Shown: one piece after another, positions 10,304 to 22,955 of the stretch
Layout of the letters: each line of letters starts with the position of its first letter
Position numbering within the stretch: position 1 is the first letter of the stretch
From: Candolleomyces eurysporus
Lineage: Eukaryota > Basidiomycota > Agaricomycetes > Agaricales > Psathyrellaceae
Length of the DNA stretch: 27,526 nt
Assembly: GCA_027579435.1 (NCBI GenBank)
Contig: JANBPK010001582.1
Location: 1 to 27,526 of the forward strand
Direction of reading: 5' to 3'
Program-made: the position numbers and the translations under genes
The notes under the pieces: generated by a model
Seen by the model: the letters and a program-made list of their open reading frames with translations, nothing else
What the model was told of the DNA's origin: nothing
The model's database searches: none

Positions 10304-12166
10304 TCAGCTACGAATTCTCATTGGAATTATCTGCAGAGCGCAGATAAGACATGGTTTTGATGACGTACAGCATATGAGAAGGTGACATAGAGCCAGCTAT
10401 ACAAGTATGAAGCGTTAGCGCATCACCGTTGCAAGTCGATTTCGTACAGAAGAAACTCACGGCCATGCAGGAGTGTAATAGAATCCAGATTTGTGAAAAG
10501 ACATCAATGCCGATATGCACATGATACCTAAGACGTAAATCCACATTTCGAGTGCGTAACCTCAGTACAACTTGGGGTCAACTAGTGCGGGATAGTACTT
10601 GCCAGCAATTCTTTTGACCAGTTAGGCTCAGATTCGACGTTCAGAAGCTGGAATGAACCTAGGTACTCACAAAAGAAAGTTCAAAGCCCCATCTCTGTGG
10701 AACGCCACGAGGAGCGGGGAAAGTAAAGATGAATCCTTGAAAAGGTTGTATCGAACAGTACCGAGTTGGTCTGTTATCGATTCCTTGAGTTTGTAAAGTG
10801 GGAAAAGAAAGAATATTACTGTGAACTATCATTAAAAATCCGACTGCCAAGCAAACAATAGCACAAAAACGTACTTGCGTTCGCCGTGCTAAAGATCCTT
10901 GTACCAGAACAGCTATCAGTGCGGAGCGCGAGCAGATTTCTCGTGAACCTTACCACCCGACCAGGTACGTCTTGTTCATGTCCTCCATCGTTGGTCTGAT
11001 CAAGAAGTTGCATCCATACTTGGCGGAAAGTTCACTCTTTGGGGGTAGTAGCTCATTGGTGAAGTCAGTGACCTTGATCACGCAGTAAAGGCCAGTCTAA
11101 GCACGGAGAGAGGACGGAGACGGATCAGAGCTCGAAGTTCAAACGTTCTGACTTCAACAGAGATCAGACTTGACTTACAACGGTTTCAGCTACGTACATA
11201 TCAAGTTGATTAGTAGATTAACTCACGCTCTCTCTCTACAAACTCACCTATACACAGAAGAGATAAGAATGCGAACACTATGAGGGGTGCAGTTAGGGTG
11301 GCGAAGGCATTGTTTTCCATATTGAGGACTAACGTTTACGATTTTGACCGTACAGTGCATGTATTCGCACGATGCAGACGATGTCGATTATGAAAACGAA
11401 GAATTTGCTTCCAATTCTCGAAATTGGATCAGTCGAAGGCGTTGACGGAGGGCTAAGGCTGCTTACAAGCTCATCACACGGATGTATGTTCGACAGCTAA
11501 AAAGAGCGTTATTCCCATATTGTATACGGCCTGGGTGAATCTGGCTCACAACTTGTGAGCCATTGCCATGTTTTCAGTCGAGCGTCGGCATGGAAAACTG
11601 AACCAAGCCTCACCTGGGCCGATGGATCACGCAAATTTGTCACTGTGAACGTTCAAGTTGGAATTGTCTGCGGCATTTCAGATCGGAGCCTGACGCACTA
11701 ATCAGCATTCCACTGCCCATAATCCAGCCACTCAGCATTGTAAAATTTCGGGATTGTGAACGGAACTGCTTTACTCACATGGTGAGAGCAAGCCCGTAAT
11801 ATCTTGTGATCAGGTAGAGTATCTTCGACAGCCCCCATCTTTGTCTAGAAGCTCAGAAATTGATTTCCATTGGACTAAGATTGAGGTCAGAGGAGAACCG
11901 CACCTCCAGATGTATCTTATCTGCAGCGTTTGATCGATCAATGTTGAGCCGCAGAGTGTGAAGGAGAAGAACTCACTTCGTCATAGAATGTTGAAGATAT
12001 GTCGCAGAGGAGAAAGGTAATCGCTGCAACTATGATTCACTGGTCAGTACTATGATTGACGGCGAATGCAAAGCCTTCAGGAAAGCCGAACCTTACCTCT
12101 CGAGTAACCGGCATTTCGGTCGACTTTCAGAACCGACAACACGGTCGCCCACATATCAGGATCCAT
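10304..12166 (-). CDS. DUF6533-type seven-helix membrane protein
   Basis: ATG at 12166. Exons on the minus strand: 12166-12097, 12029-11977, 11920-11904, 11838-11779, 11730-11699, 11642-11614, 11496-11340, 11277-11248, 11189-11179, 11096-10954, 10888-10875, 10818-10671, 10610-10603, 10527-10461, 10396-10369 and a tentative 10330-10304 (its intron would be only 38 bases). They sum to 894 bases, about 297 residues. The N-terminus VAAITFLLCDISSTFYDEIR followed by YIWRWGLSKILYLITRYYG is the DUF6533 pattern. Later segments keep the family landmarks: VCIVRIHALYGQN in the third helix, LVAFHRDGALNFLL before the sixth, and SGFYYTPAWPWLYVTF in the last. Function is unknown; a receptor-like role is only inferred. 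The extreme C-terminus is unsettled. Intron 10528-10602 is GC-AG. Confidence 0.75.
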
Positions 12167-12225
12167 AGCCTGAAAAAGGAAAGATGGGGGAGTGCCAGCT
12201 AAGGATTTGAAACACAGACTCGCAC

Positions 12226-12231
12226 TTTATA
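12226..12231 (-). promoter_or_regulatory. TATA box of the DUF6533 gene
   Basis: TATAAA within GCTATAAAGTGC on the minus strand, 60 bases before the ATG at 12166. It supports that ATG as the start. Confidence 0.5.
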
Positions 12232-12529
12232 GCTGTCGCTGGCAGCCGCTGATTGCCAGAACTCGGTGCATTAGGCAAAGCCGAGGAATTCATGATCCTA
12301 TCACCTCGTAATGAACGCCAGGGAGGAAAGTGAAAGCAGGTCTCAACTCAAGGCCCAATCATCATTCCATCAGAAACCATTGATCGTTGAATTGTACGAC
12401 GACAGGAGGCACAGCCGACAGTCCTAATTTATACTCCCTCGATGCGGTGAAAATTCGGAATCCCCATTTATGAAGCTGTCAAACGCGAGGAGCAGAAGTC
12501 GCAAGAGGTTGGGCGCCCTTCGCTGCTTC

Positions 12530-14047
12530 CTAAGCAGGCGTCTGAACGGCTCTTCCAGGAACAAAATCGATGGTGGTAGAGACAGCGCCACAATTCTCTA
12601 CCATTGTCGCTGGTTCAGGGCCATTCTGAATTGGGTTACAGCCCGGGAGGGCAGGAATGTCTAGGTGGCGTAGAGATCAACTCGGATATTCAGAAGTGAG
12701 GGGAAGAGATGTTACGTACATTCCCCCTCGACTTTCTCATCAACCCTGGCCTGTTGAACGCATTCGTTAATTTCCTCATCAGTGAGGATGGTGAGCTCAG
12801 GGCAGTTCTCTGGCCATCCGAAGGCGTCAAGGCAAGTGTCCATTGCACGCTGAAGTGAGTCTCCCTCCCACCCGAATACGTAGTCACCATGTTGTCCGTA
12901 CCCGGTACTAACGAAAGAAAGCATGATTTAACTTGGACCGGTGTTACTGGCGAACGAATGACTCACGGATCACCCATGCTCATAACAAGCGGCTGGCTTC
13001 CATCCGTAGGCCACAAGTCCTTGAATGGGCGCGTGTCCCAAGCGATTTCGTAGAGAATAGTAGGTGTGCGGACTGGGTGTGTAGAGGGGCAGCTCCCGTT
13101 ATGCCAGATGATGCCCATGCCAGGATCGACTTGCCCGAGGGGATAAGACATATGAGACTGTCATGAAAATGTGTAACAATTCTGTTAGCCAGTGGGCGAG
13201 GGGAGCAGGATGAACTCACGAAATGATCAGGGGTATCAAGATGCTCTCCGTCCCAACAATTAGGGAAGAAAATATTAGAACGAATACCGCCGGGGCAGAA
13301 CTTGTTCGGGAGGTGGACCGTGTCGTAAGGTCCAGCCCCGGGGGCGTATCGATTGGAAGGACCAAGCCACTCGGTATCTTCCCAGCAGCGGAAGCTGAGT
13401 GCCCAGGATGGCACGTCGTCGACGTCGGAGGGTTTCTTCAAACGGATTGTGGGATCTCCTGTGATCATTCGGAAACCCTAACATCAAATACTTCGTATGA
13501 ACGATAGGCCAAAAGTGCACCATGTCAGCTCACCTTTTGGAAGGCTTTGACCTTCTGGAAGGGAGGGTACCCAGCGATGTAGTATACCGTCATCCCGCCG
13601 TTAGGAGAGCCAACGACATGGTTGTGGTATTGAGGAACGCGTATGTAGCTTCCATTGGCATGTTTGAAGTAGAGAACAGCGGTCCAGTAATTCGATTTAT
13701 CTTCTTTGAACCGACACGTGGTACACGTTGCCACTTCAGCATAGTCGTCGGTGGGGTTCATGGTAAGGTTGAAGCTGATGAGAACAAGTTATATGCGTCA
13801 CTGAGATAAAGTGCGATGGAGGCTCCGTACGCATTCTAAATGCATGCCATCAGTAGTATTCTGTCGAGTGAATATTGAGACGTACTCCTCCAATGATTTG
13901 ATGCACATGTGGTGCAACTTGGCCCGGAGTGACCAGCGGATCGAAACGCTGGGTCACCAGTTGCGAACAGCCAAAGCGAATTGTAGCTCTAACACACTGA
14001 ACAGCTACAGCCAATACGGCTAAAGAAGTTAAATGCTTGTAAAGCAT
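12530..14047 (-). CDS. DUF1996 secreted protein
   Basis: ATG at 14047. Exons are 14047-13886, 13835-13831 (5 bases), 13774-13534, 13477-13220, 13157-12967, 12907-12720 and 12660-12530. They sum to 1176 bases, 391 residues, ending with TAG 12530-12532. Residues 1-21 are a signal peptide (MLYKHLTSLAVLAVAVQCVR). The DUF1996 domain follows almost directly: FDPLVTPGQVAPHVHQIIGG, then NAFNLTMNPTDD, TCRFKEDKSNYWTAVLYF, FCPGGIRSNIFFPNCWDG, YPLGQVDPGMGIIWHNGSC and TGYGQHGDYVFGWEGDSLQ. It ends near ALPGCNPIQNG without an added WSC or carbohydrate-binding module. All six introns are 50-62 bases. The family is fungal, extracellular and of unknown biochemical role; the conserved His, Cys and Trp residues suggest a binding or catalytic pocket. 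Confidence 0.92.
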
Positions 14048-15744
14048 GATATCCGACCGCGAAGACAGACCCGAAGACGAGGAACAGCAGGGGAGATCAG
14101 AAGTACGAGGCATTTTAATCCTCGACTAGATAAGAAAATCGAAAAAAACCAAGCCATTGATTTCAGACGGTGAAGAGCTCGGACGCTCCACATTGGGTCA
14201 AGAATGTCACAGAGAAGCCTTGCAAGCGACCAATTGGAATATGTCGAAGCAGTGGGACGTCCGAGGTTGAGGAGGATTTATTTAACAATTGAATTAGGTC
14301 GCCGGCCAAGGTGGATCGCGAATACGGAGAAGACGTTAATTCGAAGAAGGGCTTTTGAGGATGAGGGCTCGGCATCTTGATCTCCCCTCTAGGGTGCCTG
14401 AATTCTCAGAGTGATGTGGCGAGGTTCACTGTCTAAAAGCGATGAGCAAAGAATGTCAGCTGACGTTAGAGACAACTGGCGAGGACCGCAGCGTATTTAA
14501 GAGTTCAACATGCCTCCATGCGCAGCAATGTGAGCCCAANGCTTCCGAGTTTGGAGGACGTTCGCCTCCAGGCCGCCATTTGATCCCGGCATCGGATCAA
14601 AGCGTTTCTCACGCAGCTCGGGCCGCCGTCTGGGTCCGCTCTCTATGCCAGTCGCGCGACTGAACCACCGCATACTCTGGCTGGAAGCAGGCAGGTAGTT
14701 TACCCAATTCCGTGTTCAACGCGCAGTGCATCAATAGCTGGTGCGGTAGCTATTTCCCCCTGTATTTCTTAGAGAGCAGAAACGTCGAAAGGGAGTGTGC
14801 AATCTCCTCATTTCGACGGGTGCTGGACGGCCGTGTAATTCTGCCTCCCATACCAGAGCTCTCCAAGCTACTCCTTGACAACCTTCCTGCTGATACGGAC
14901 GTTGCCAAAGAATTTCTTAAGGATATCTAGATTGGGCTTTTTTGTTCACATCAATTGGTGCACAGCAAGATCATACCCTCAATCGTCGCTCTGGTTGCGG
15001 TCCTCCAGTCTATCGGATCGCGGATAAATTTACCATACGTCTGACGGCCAGCGAAGAGTGATTGAGTGGCTACTACTTGGACTACCGCAAGAACGGATCT
15101 TCAACTGGCTAAGCATTAGCGGGCCAATTTGGGAGTTGATGCTTAGCGATTTCATGTCACCGCGTCGGACACCTTCATCCCTACCTATATTTTCCTATCT
15201 TCCGAGTAATTTGCGACTCTTGAATTCAGAATTGAACACCTATAGATCTCTAGTATCTTTTTGAATGACAGCGAAAGGCAGTAGGCGCGGTCGGATGTTT
15301 GCAGGATCGTCCATAGAGTAATAGAATCCTATTTCGATCCTTTTCCGGATTCCTTTGTCTCTTGGTCTGTCTACCGCTCCAAAAGCCGTGGTGTTGCTGA
15401 GAGTTTTGAAATATTTGGGTGGAAATTCGAAACTGCATCTCACAATGTTTGCGCAGGATCTCCGAGTCATCGTGATCAACTCCGTTCTTTGACGTAAATG
15501 AAAACAATTCCTTGACGCAAATGTCGGATATTTTAGTTGTAAGCGGTGGTAGGTGCTGCGGCATCTCCCCTTCTTTCTCTAGTACACCTTCTTTCCGGAG
15601 TCTTGAGCTTGGTTTATATGTTCTGATGTTGCATTTACTGATCCGGAGTTGGCGTACTTCCCGAAGCTTCCTAAAGCCATTTACCTTTATGGGCCGATGC
15701 CATCAGACACTTCTATAGCACGTGTAGATAGGAGACTACTAAGT

Positions 15745-15868
15745 GAACGACCCTTGACTACCAACCGGCGCCCTGACCCTATACTCAGGCCTTCTTTATC
15801 AACAAAATCAAAACAGAAAGGTGTGCTCCGGACCGGCGGTTGTTCAGCGGAACGGAAAGAGCACAATG
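15745..15868 (-). repeat. Diverged direct repeat, copy A (coding-derived on minus strand)
   Basis: It aligns by eye with copy B at 16072-16189: shared blocks include CCTTGACT near the left end, GCCTT, AACAA, TCAAA, GACCGGC and ACAATG at the right end. On the minus strand one frame reads FDFVDKEGLSIGSG and then SLSSL, matching copy B. The copies lie about 320 bases apart. Divergence is high, so the duplication is old. Confidence 0.55.
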
Positions 15869-16071
15869 AAGAGCTGCGCTGTTGGAATCCCTACCCCTAT
15901 TTGATCTAATAGGCCGGTTTGCTAATAGCTCGAGTTCACTGTAGCTGTGACCATCTTTTGAGCTCTTAACAGTATCCTCAAGCATCTTCACCTCCGCGAC
16001 CAGTGCCTTATATAATTCTACAGCTTGAAAAAGAATCTCAAAAGATACAGATCGGACCGTAAAGAAGATAA

Positions 16072-16189
16072 GGACTGTCCTTGACTCCAAGAGGGAAAGG
16101 CCGACTCTACACCTAAGCCTTTGTCATTAACAAGCTCAAAGAAGCGTTCCTGACCGGCCGATGGTGCAGGGCGCGGAGGGGGGACAATG
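16072..16189 (-). repeat. Diverged direct repeat, copy B (coding-derived on minus strand)
   Basis: Partner of copy A. The minus-strand frame reads FFELVNDKGLGVES and then GQSLSSLRSDLY. Conservation of FxxVxxKGLxxxS and SLSSL while the DNA has diverged suggests that the unit was once protein-coding. Confidence 0.55.
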
Positions 16190-16550
16190 CAAAAAANCGC
16201 TGGAGCTCCGGGGCGACAACCCTGAGATCTGATCTTCCATCTGGGCTCCCTTAGGGTGTGGGCAGGCTGGCGGCTGTGGTCTTCGNAAAAAAAAAACGGA
16301 CNAAGTACCGGGAGAAGGACCGCACCTCTTGGAGAGCGCTCCCTAAATGGGTAGCGCCCAATGGCCGGCACGCGCCCTCTCTCCGTCCTAAAACGGACTA
16401 TAATCCTCGCTTAGAGTTCAAGAAGTCGACAAGTTTTTGGAGTATTTAATGTTTGAGAGGGGGGCAAAACATCTTCAAGTCCAACCACTACCACCCACCA
16501 ACCAAATCGCAGAACCCTCTACCCCCTCGCCCACCCAGCAGCCTATCAAG

Positions 16551-16928
16551 ATGGATCCCACCATTACTGACTTTGAGCGCCGGAACGCTGGACCGGTCCG
16601 TGTTTTGTCTCATGATTTCTTTCAGAGGAGAGACCTAACGGCTAATACAGGTTTTGTATGACGCCCCGGGCGACAAAGTTTCCATTAGCAAGAGTTATAC
16701 AGGCGTTGATTTTACCGTGCATCTAGGCACTCACGCCGTTTGCGTGGAGTCTTATCTGAAGAAGGGCGCTAATTGGAAGCCGGTGAGTGTATGTTCATGT
16801 CTCTTTCGCTGAATCCAGCTCTAACGGTACATTTCATTGTTTAGCCGGTTCAGTGGGCCTATACTTTGAAGTTGGCCGACGGGACAATCCTGAGAGGTGT
16901 TCCGGAGGACCATCTTGTTCCTGTCTAG
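16551..16928 (+). CDS. Small uncharacterised protein, SH3/Tudor-like appearance
   Basis: ATG 16551; exons 16551-16595, 16651-16782 and 16845-16928 give 261 bases, 86 residues, ending in TAG 16926-16928. Introns 16596-16650 (GTCCGT donor, weaker) and 16783-16844 are of usual length. There is no signal peptide or membrane segment, so the product is probably cytosolic or nuclear. The core is a run of short beta strands (KVSISKSYTGVDFTVHL, WAYTLKLADGTIL) closing with RGVPEDHLVPV. This layout resembles small SH3-like or Tudor-like barrels such as the fungal hypervirulence-associated TUDOR family, but the similarity is by pattern only. The first junction could differ by a few residues. Confidence 0.65.
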
Positions 16929-18491
16929 AGCAAGCGTTCTTAACGGAGGCCATCCCTTCATTCGTGATCCATCACGTTCTCTTCCCCTCATCTTTCACTT
17001 GCTTTCACACATCTAGAATGCTTTTTCGTGTATTGTGTATTACTTTTTTGTGTTTTCTGTCGTGTCATATTGGTCTTCATTGGTTTGCATTTGTACATTC
17101 TCTAAACCTAGAGCTACGCATTCTATTTTTCACGAAAATTTTACGACCTCTCATGTATATCTAGCGCAGAGTCTGGAGCTTAAATGTACTGCACGACAAT
17201 CTCACTTTCAATGGCATCATTATGACCGTCTTCTTAAGCCTTGAGAGCTGGGAATTTGAGAAAGAAAGTCTTGAACGATGAACGGTCCAGGGAGTCTCTT
17301 TCGAGAAGGAAATGTGCAGAGTCGACATAGGACCGAGCTGGCCTGGTGTGAAGCCCATCCTCAGTTGGATGGCAATGGGATGCGCTAGGGAGTCGGCGAC
17401 ATGCCGCGGGCAGCAACAAACAAAGAAAAGTAACCGAGCGCAATGACTTTCATAGCGCGATCGAACTCATGGTCTCAAAAATCCGAGACCCTGGGGCGCG
17501 CGGAAGCTCACAGAGAACACTAGGACAATGGTTGTTTGCCCTTCCATCAGTACGCGAAACGAGAGTGGCCGTGAAGCAACCGCAATGGAGGTGTGAATAA
17601 CTACAGCGGCCTGAAAGTATTTAAAGTCCAGTGCGTCTAAGTTTGGTCCCAAATTCCCTCGGAGTCTCTCGCTGCTTCAAAATTTCCGCCGAGGTTGGTG
17701 ACCAATGTGTGTCAGGTCAAACATATTTGGAGGTCGGTCGGTTTCCAAGTTCTCGCTTTTTACTGTTCCAACGTGTAACATGTGCGTTACACAGCAAGAG
17801 GTAGACCTTTAAGAAAGTGATGTACCCAATCGCTGGGTACTATGGCTTCCTGCTCATGATGTGATACTGCACAATAGATGTGTTTAAAGAGGTCGCACAT
17901 GGCGACAAAGACAGATCGTTGATCTCTCCTCTTCTGGTGGCGTTCATCCACGACGGAGCCTTCAGCTTCCTTCTGCAAGTTTTTTAGCTTCACGGAATCC
18001 CGCCTCCTAAATTTCCTGTCCTACTATCTGTATTGTTGGCTCCAGTTGGATTCTATAAACGACGGGGCACCACAACTTGACTGACTTTCACTGTGGTAAC
18101 TTTGGAAAGGCATCCTTTCTTTCTCAGTCATGATGTTCGATTATCGTGCAGGATTCTGCTACACCCCAACGTGAGGGTATGCTCACATTGATGTGAATTC
18201 TCCCTAATGATTATTGTCACTTTTTTTGCTTTTGCTTTTAGCTGGCCTTGTGCAGCGTTCCGCTATGTTGTGCGTCCGCTTGTATACTTTGTGTTGTCTA
18301 CTCTGACCTCCACTAAGGCAGGGATGTCACCTAATTCTTGATGTCCATCGAGCTGCAGCAAGAACGCCAACGGAAACGATAGAGACCTTATAATTTGTAA
18401 AGAATATAGCAGACTACATCTCGAAGTGCTAAGGGAGAGAGTTGAAACAGGGCGAAGAGTGATGTTGTATATTACTATTTATTTCGTCCGC
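16929..18491. other. Intergenic region between two 3' ends
   Basis: It lies downstream of both flanking genes, so mainly 3' untranslated and spacer DNA is expected. The open frames on either strand (up to 125 codons at the left end, overlapping the preceding gene) show no motif or splice pattern. Nothing recognised. Confidence 0.5.
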
Positions 18492-19221
18492 TTATACACT
18501 GGGGACCGAAGCCTCGGCGACTGTCGACTCCTCCAAAAGCCAGTGTGGACGTTCCTCATCTGAGTCGACTGAAAAAGATTTAATGGTGACTTGCTACACA
18601 ATCGAGGAATGCTTCAGAACAGGACACCAGAAGAGATAGGTATAAACGTGAACTCACCGAACCATCGGTTCCAATACACCATTCCCTCCCAGGAGCGTTG
18701 GTCGCCGGGCGGAAGCTATGATGACAAGCTGTCAGTCATCAGGGGCACAAATAGATCCGAGAACGTACATGAAGGATTTCGCAGTATGTTCTTCGGGGAG
18801 ATTAACCATGGGCGTGATCTCCCATTCATCAACATGCCGCGCCGACAGGATCAAAGGACCTTGAGGTAAGCAGCAATCATCGTGCATGTGGTGATCCTTG
18901 CTGTGGTGGTGGGCGCCGTGCCTGTGCTGCTGGGCGAGTGCAAGAGGTTTCACATTCCCCGTTTGATGCAGGTAGATGTAGTACATGTTTGGACGCTCAG
19001 CCCCGGGAACAGGAACTATCTCCCACTAATAGCATGAAACGTTTCATCAATCGGAGGAGGTTTATAATGCTGAGGTTCAGACGCACCTGCTGCGCTTCAA
19101 CACGTTCAGGTTCTTGCGGAGTAAGGCCGATAACCTCGTCCAACCCAACGTTAGTCATGAATTTGGCAGCTCCAGGTCCGGGAGCGCGAAGTTGGTAAAC
19201 ACCAGAGGGATCGGTCGTCAT
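18492..19221 (-). CDS. Probable beta-trefoil (I66 protease-inhibitor or ricin-B-like) protein with His-rich insert
   Basis: ATG at 19221; exons 19221-19087, 19019-18769, 18715-18658 and 18593-18492 give 546 bases, 181 residues, ending with TAA. There is no signal peptide, as in many mushroom cytoplasmic lectins and inhibitors. The start DPSGVYQLRAPGPG, the middle DEWEITPMVN, and the end PGREWCIGTDGSQVTIKSF plus ERPHWLLEE repeat the strand-loop-Trp pattern of small fungal beta-trefoil proteins. The family call is by pattern only. Residues 77-95 read HRHGAHHHSKDHHMHDDCC, a probable metal-binding loop between strands. The acceptor of intron 1 (GGGAG at 19020) is the weakest splice site. Possible roles: defence against grazers or control of proteases. 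Confidence 0.65.
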
Positions 19222-19828
19222 TTCGAGTTCGGTTGTGTAGTGAAAAAGATTGTTGGGGGATCAATATGGTCAAGCGAGAACGCTGTCATTGGGAGATTTA
19301 AGTACGACGGTACAGCGAGTCTCGCTCTCTCTGGACGAGCTCCACATCGATCCAATGTCTTGACCGAGCCACGAACCAATGTCTCTGAAGCTCCTGCACT
19401 ATGGATTGGGCGAGAAGAGTCGTCCCAATACCAAGGTCCGAATAACGACCCCATTCCGCGACTCGATCCAATTCCGGTTCTCGCAACTCTCAGCGTCAAA
19501 GCTAGATCCAAGACGTTGTCAATTACATTGCAGTCCAGCGACTTCGCGCCCGGTCTAGCCTTAGGCGCCGATGATGACGTCATAGCCGAGCGATCGATTT
19601 CAAACACGGAAGAGAGCCTGGGCAAGCATTATAGCTTCGTTCCGACCATGCTCTAGAATAAAGTCACATTATGTGGCATTTACGCACGGGCAATACAACA
19701 GATATAAAGTATAAACAACAAGGTTTGGCGAGAAAAACGAATGGATGAGATAGCTTAGGCAAAATTAAGCTTACTTAGGCTAGGAAGGGGGACAGATGAC
19801 AGACGCAGTGCAACGATCAAGAATCCGT
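19222..19828. other. Promoter of the trefoil gene and 3' flank of the GMC gene
   Basis: The leader just before the ATG at 19221 is short of G on the coding strand, as in fungal 5' leaders, and a TTAAAT-type AT element lies roughly 80 bases upstream. A 180-codon plus-strand open frame (19114-19656) crosses here but overlaps real exons antisense and has no coding features. Confidence 0.45.
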
Positions 19829-22061
<2,233 letters not shown>

Positions 22062-22135
22062 GTTGGGTAAAGACCGTAATGGTAAGGAGTGTGAGGGTGC
22101 TGGGTTCTCGATAGTAGAAGGCTCAGAAGGCCGTC

Positions 22136-22141
22136 TTTATA
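22136..22141 (-). promoter_or_regulatory. TATA box of the GMC oxidoreductase gene
   Basis: TATAAA on the minus strand, 75 bases upstream of the ATG at 22061. Confidence 0.55.
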
Positions 22142-22955
22142 TGGCGAGGTCGCACTCCCTGGACACACACGCCGCAGCTTCTCGGCTGCCGGAATACGAG
22201 GAAATTGCTTGTAATCGGTCTTGGATATTCACAGAGTCGCCCACCACTGAGGGCGGCCTTTGGAGTGTTGCCTGGTCCCTGAGGTACGCGAAGGTGGGCC
22301 TATCATCGGAGGTTTCGAACGAGGAATTCCGCATTTTTCATTACCGCCATCGTCAACAAAATCTCGTACAGTTTGTCAAGCTTCAACGCGCCTGTACGTT
22401 AGTTTACTCACTGCATGAGAAAAGATCAAGACCGAGCGTTTACAAGAATTGAAAAGATCCTTACCGTGTGATCGGCCAGACTTCGGAGTCGTGTTGCCTG
22501 ACCCCACCTTCCCACCCAACACGTCGTACCTCGCGGAGCCACCACTCATGACCCAGAAGAACCCTGAAGGCTTATTTTTTGACAGATGGTGACAGCCTGG
22601 AAGCCACGACATACTGCAACCGCGATCCTGAATGGCCGGAAAGCGTTAAAGCAAAAACTCCCTGGTGAGGCAGCCAAGCGGCCAAGCCAGTGTAGTGGGA
22701 CAATGTCACCTTGATATTCGGTTTAATGGGCGGCAGCGAGCAGGCGACGCAATCGTGCACAAGTCGTGGTTTCAACTGAGCACCGTTGATCGCACCTCGT
22801 AACCATCAGCTCCTCATTCCCACGGGAGAATCGCCAGGTTCGAATCCCGGCCATGCCCATTTCTGCACCCGACGCGATTGCACCGAATCCCATGCCTAGA
22901 CCTCGTGTATTATATAGGCAGAAAGGCCAAGATCAGAACAGGTACGAATAAATCA
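22142..22955. other. Intergenic region with a tRNA-like remnant
   Basis: It covers the upstream region of the GMC gene and the 3' flank of the DUF6534 gene. No open frame with coding features is seen. A tRNA 3'-half-like segment lies within it and is listed separately. Confidence 0.5.
22811..22860 (+). other. tRNA-like 3' half (box B and T arm), probably a remnant
   Basis: GGTTCGAATCC at 22837-22847 is a perfect RNA polymerase III box B. It is flanked by CCAGG and CCCGG as a T stem with one A-C mismatch, then CCATGCCCA as an acceptor-like end. Upstream, TTCCCAC before GGGAG could be an anticodon loop reading CCC (glycine). The matching 5' acceptor (GGCATGG) and a proper D arm are absent, and the anticodon stem only pairs with two extra bases in the loop. 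It is therefore a fragment or a SINE-like relic, not a complete tRNA gene. Confidence 0.35.

Larger units (their letters stand above)
14048..16550. other. Mostly anonymous region with coding-derived repeat remnants
   Basis: No intact gene is recognised. The plus-strand frame 14712-14930 ends in a helical Leu-rich stretch (PELSKLLLDNLPADTDVAKE) but lacks context. Between 15745 and 16189 lie two diverged copies of a segment, annotated separately. Four single Ns (14540, 16197, 16286, 16302) lie here, three of them beside or near A runs. The mixture fits decayed gene or transposon fragments, but no transposase or terminal repeats could be identified. Confidence 0.45.

Noticed and set aside
11248..11323. 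ATG at 11323 reading MENNAFATLTAP as the start of a separate membrane protein
   Set aside because: The bases up to 11278 are better read as an intron (GTAAAC...CATAG, 62 bases) joining IHALYGQN to LFAFLSLLCI of the DUF6533 gene, which agrees in phase and family pattern.
18776..18938. Possible intron removing the His-rich stretch of the trefoil gene
   Set aside because: No donor and acceptor pair keeps the frame; the best candidate leads straight into a stop.
19114..19656. A 180-codon plus-strand open frame
   Set aside because: It overlaps the first trefoil exon antisense, has no motif and extends into promoter DNA.
22764..22868. Complete tRNA gene
   Set aside because: No 5' acceptor strand complementary to CCATGCC and no acceptable D arm were found.
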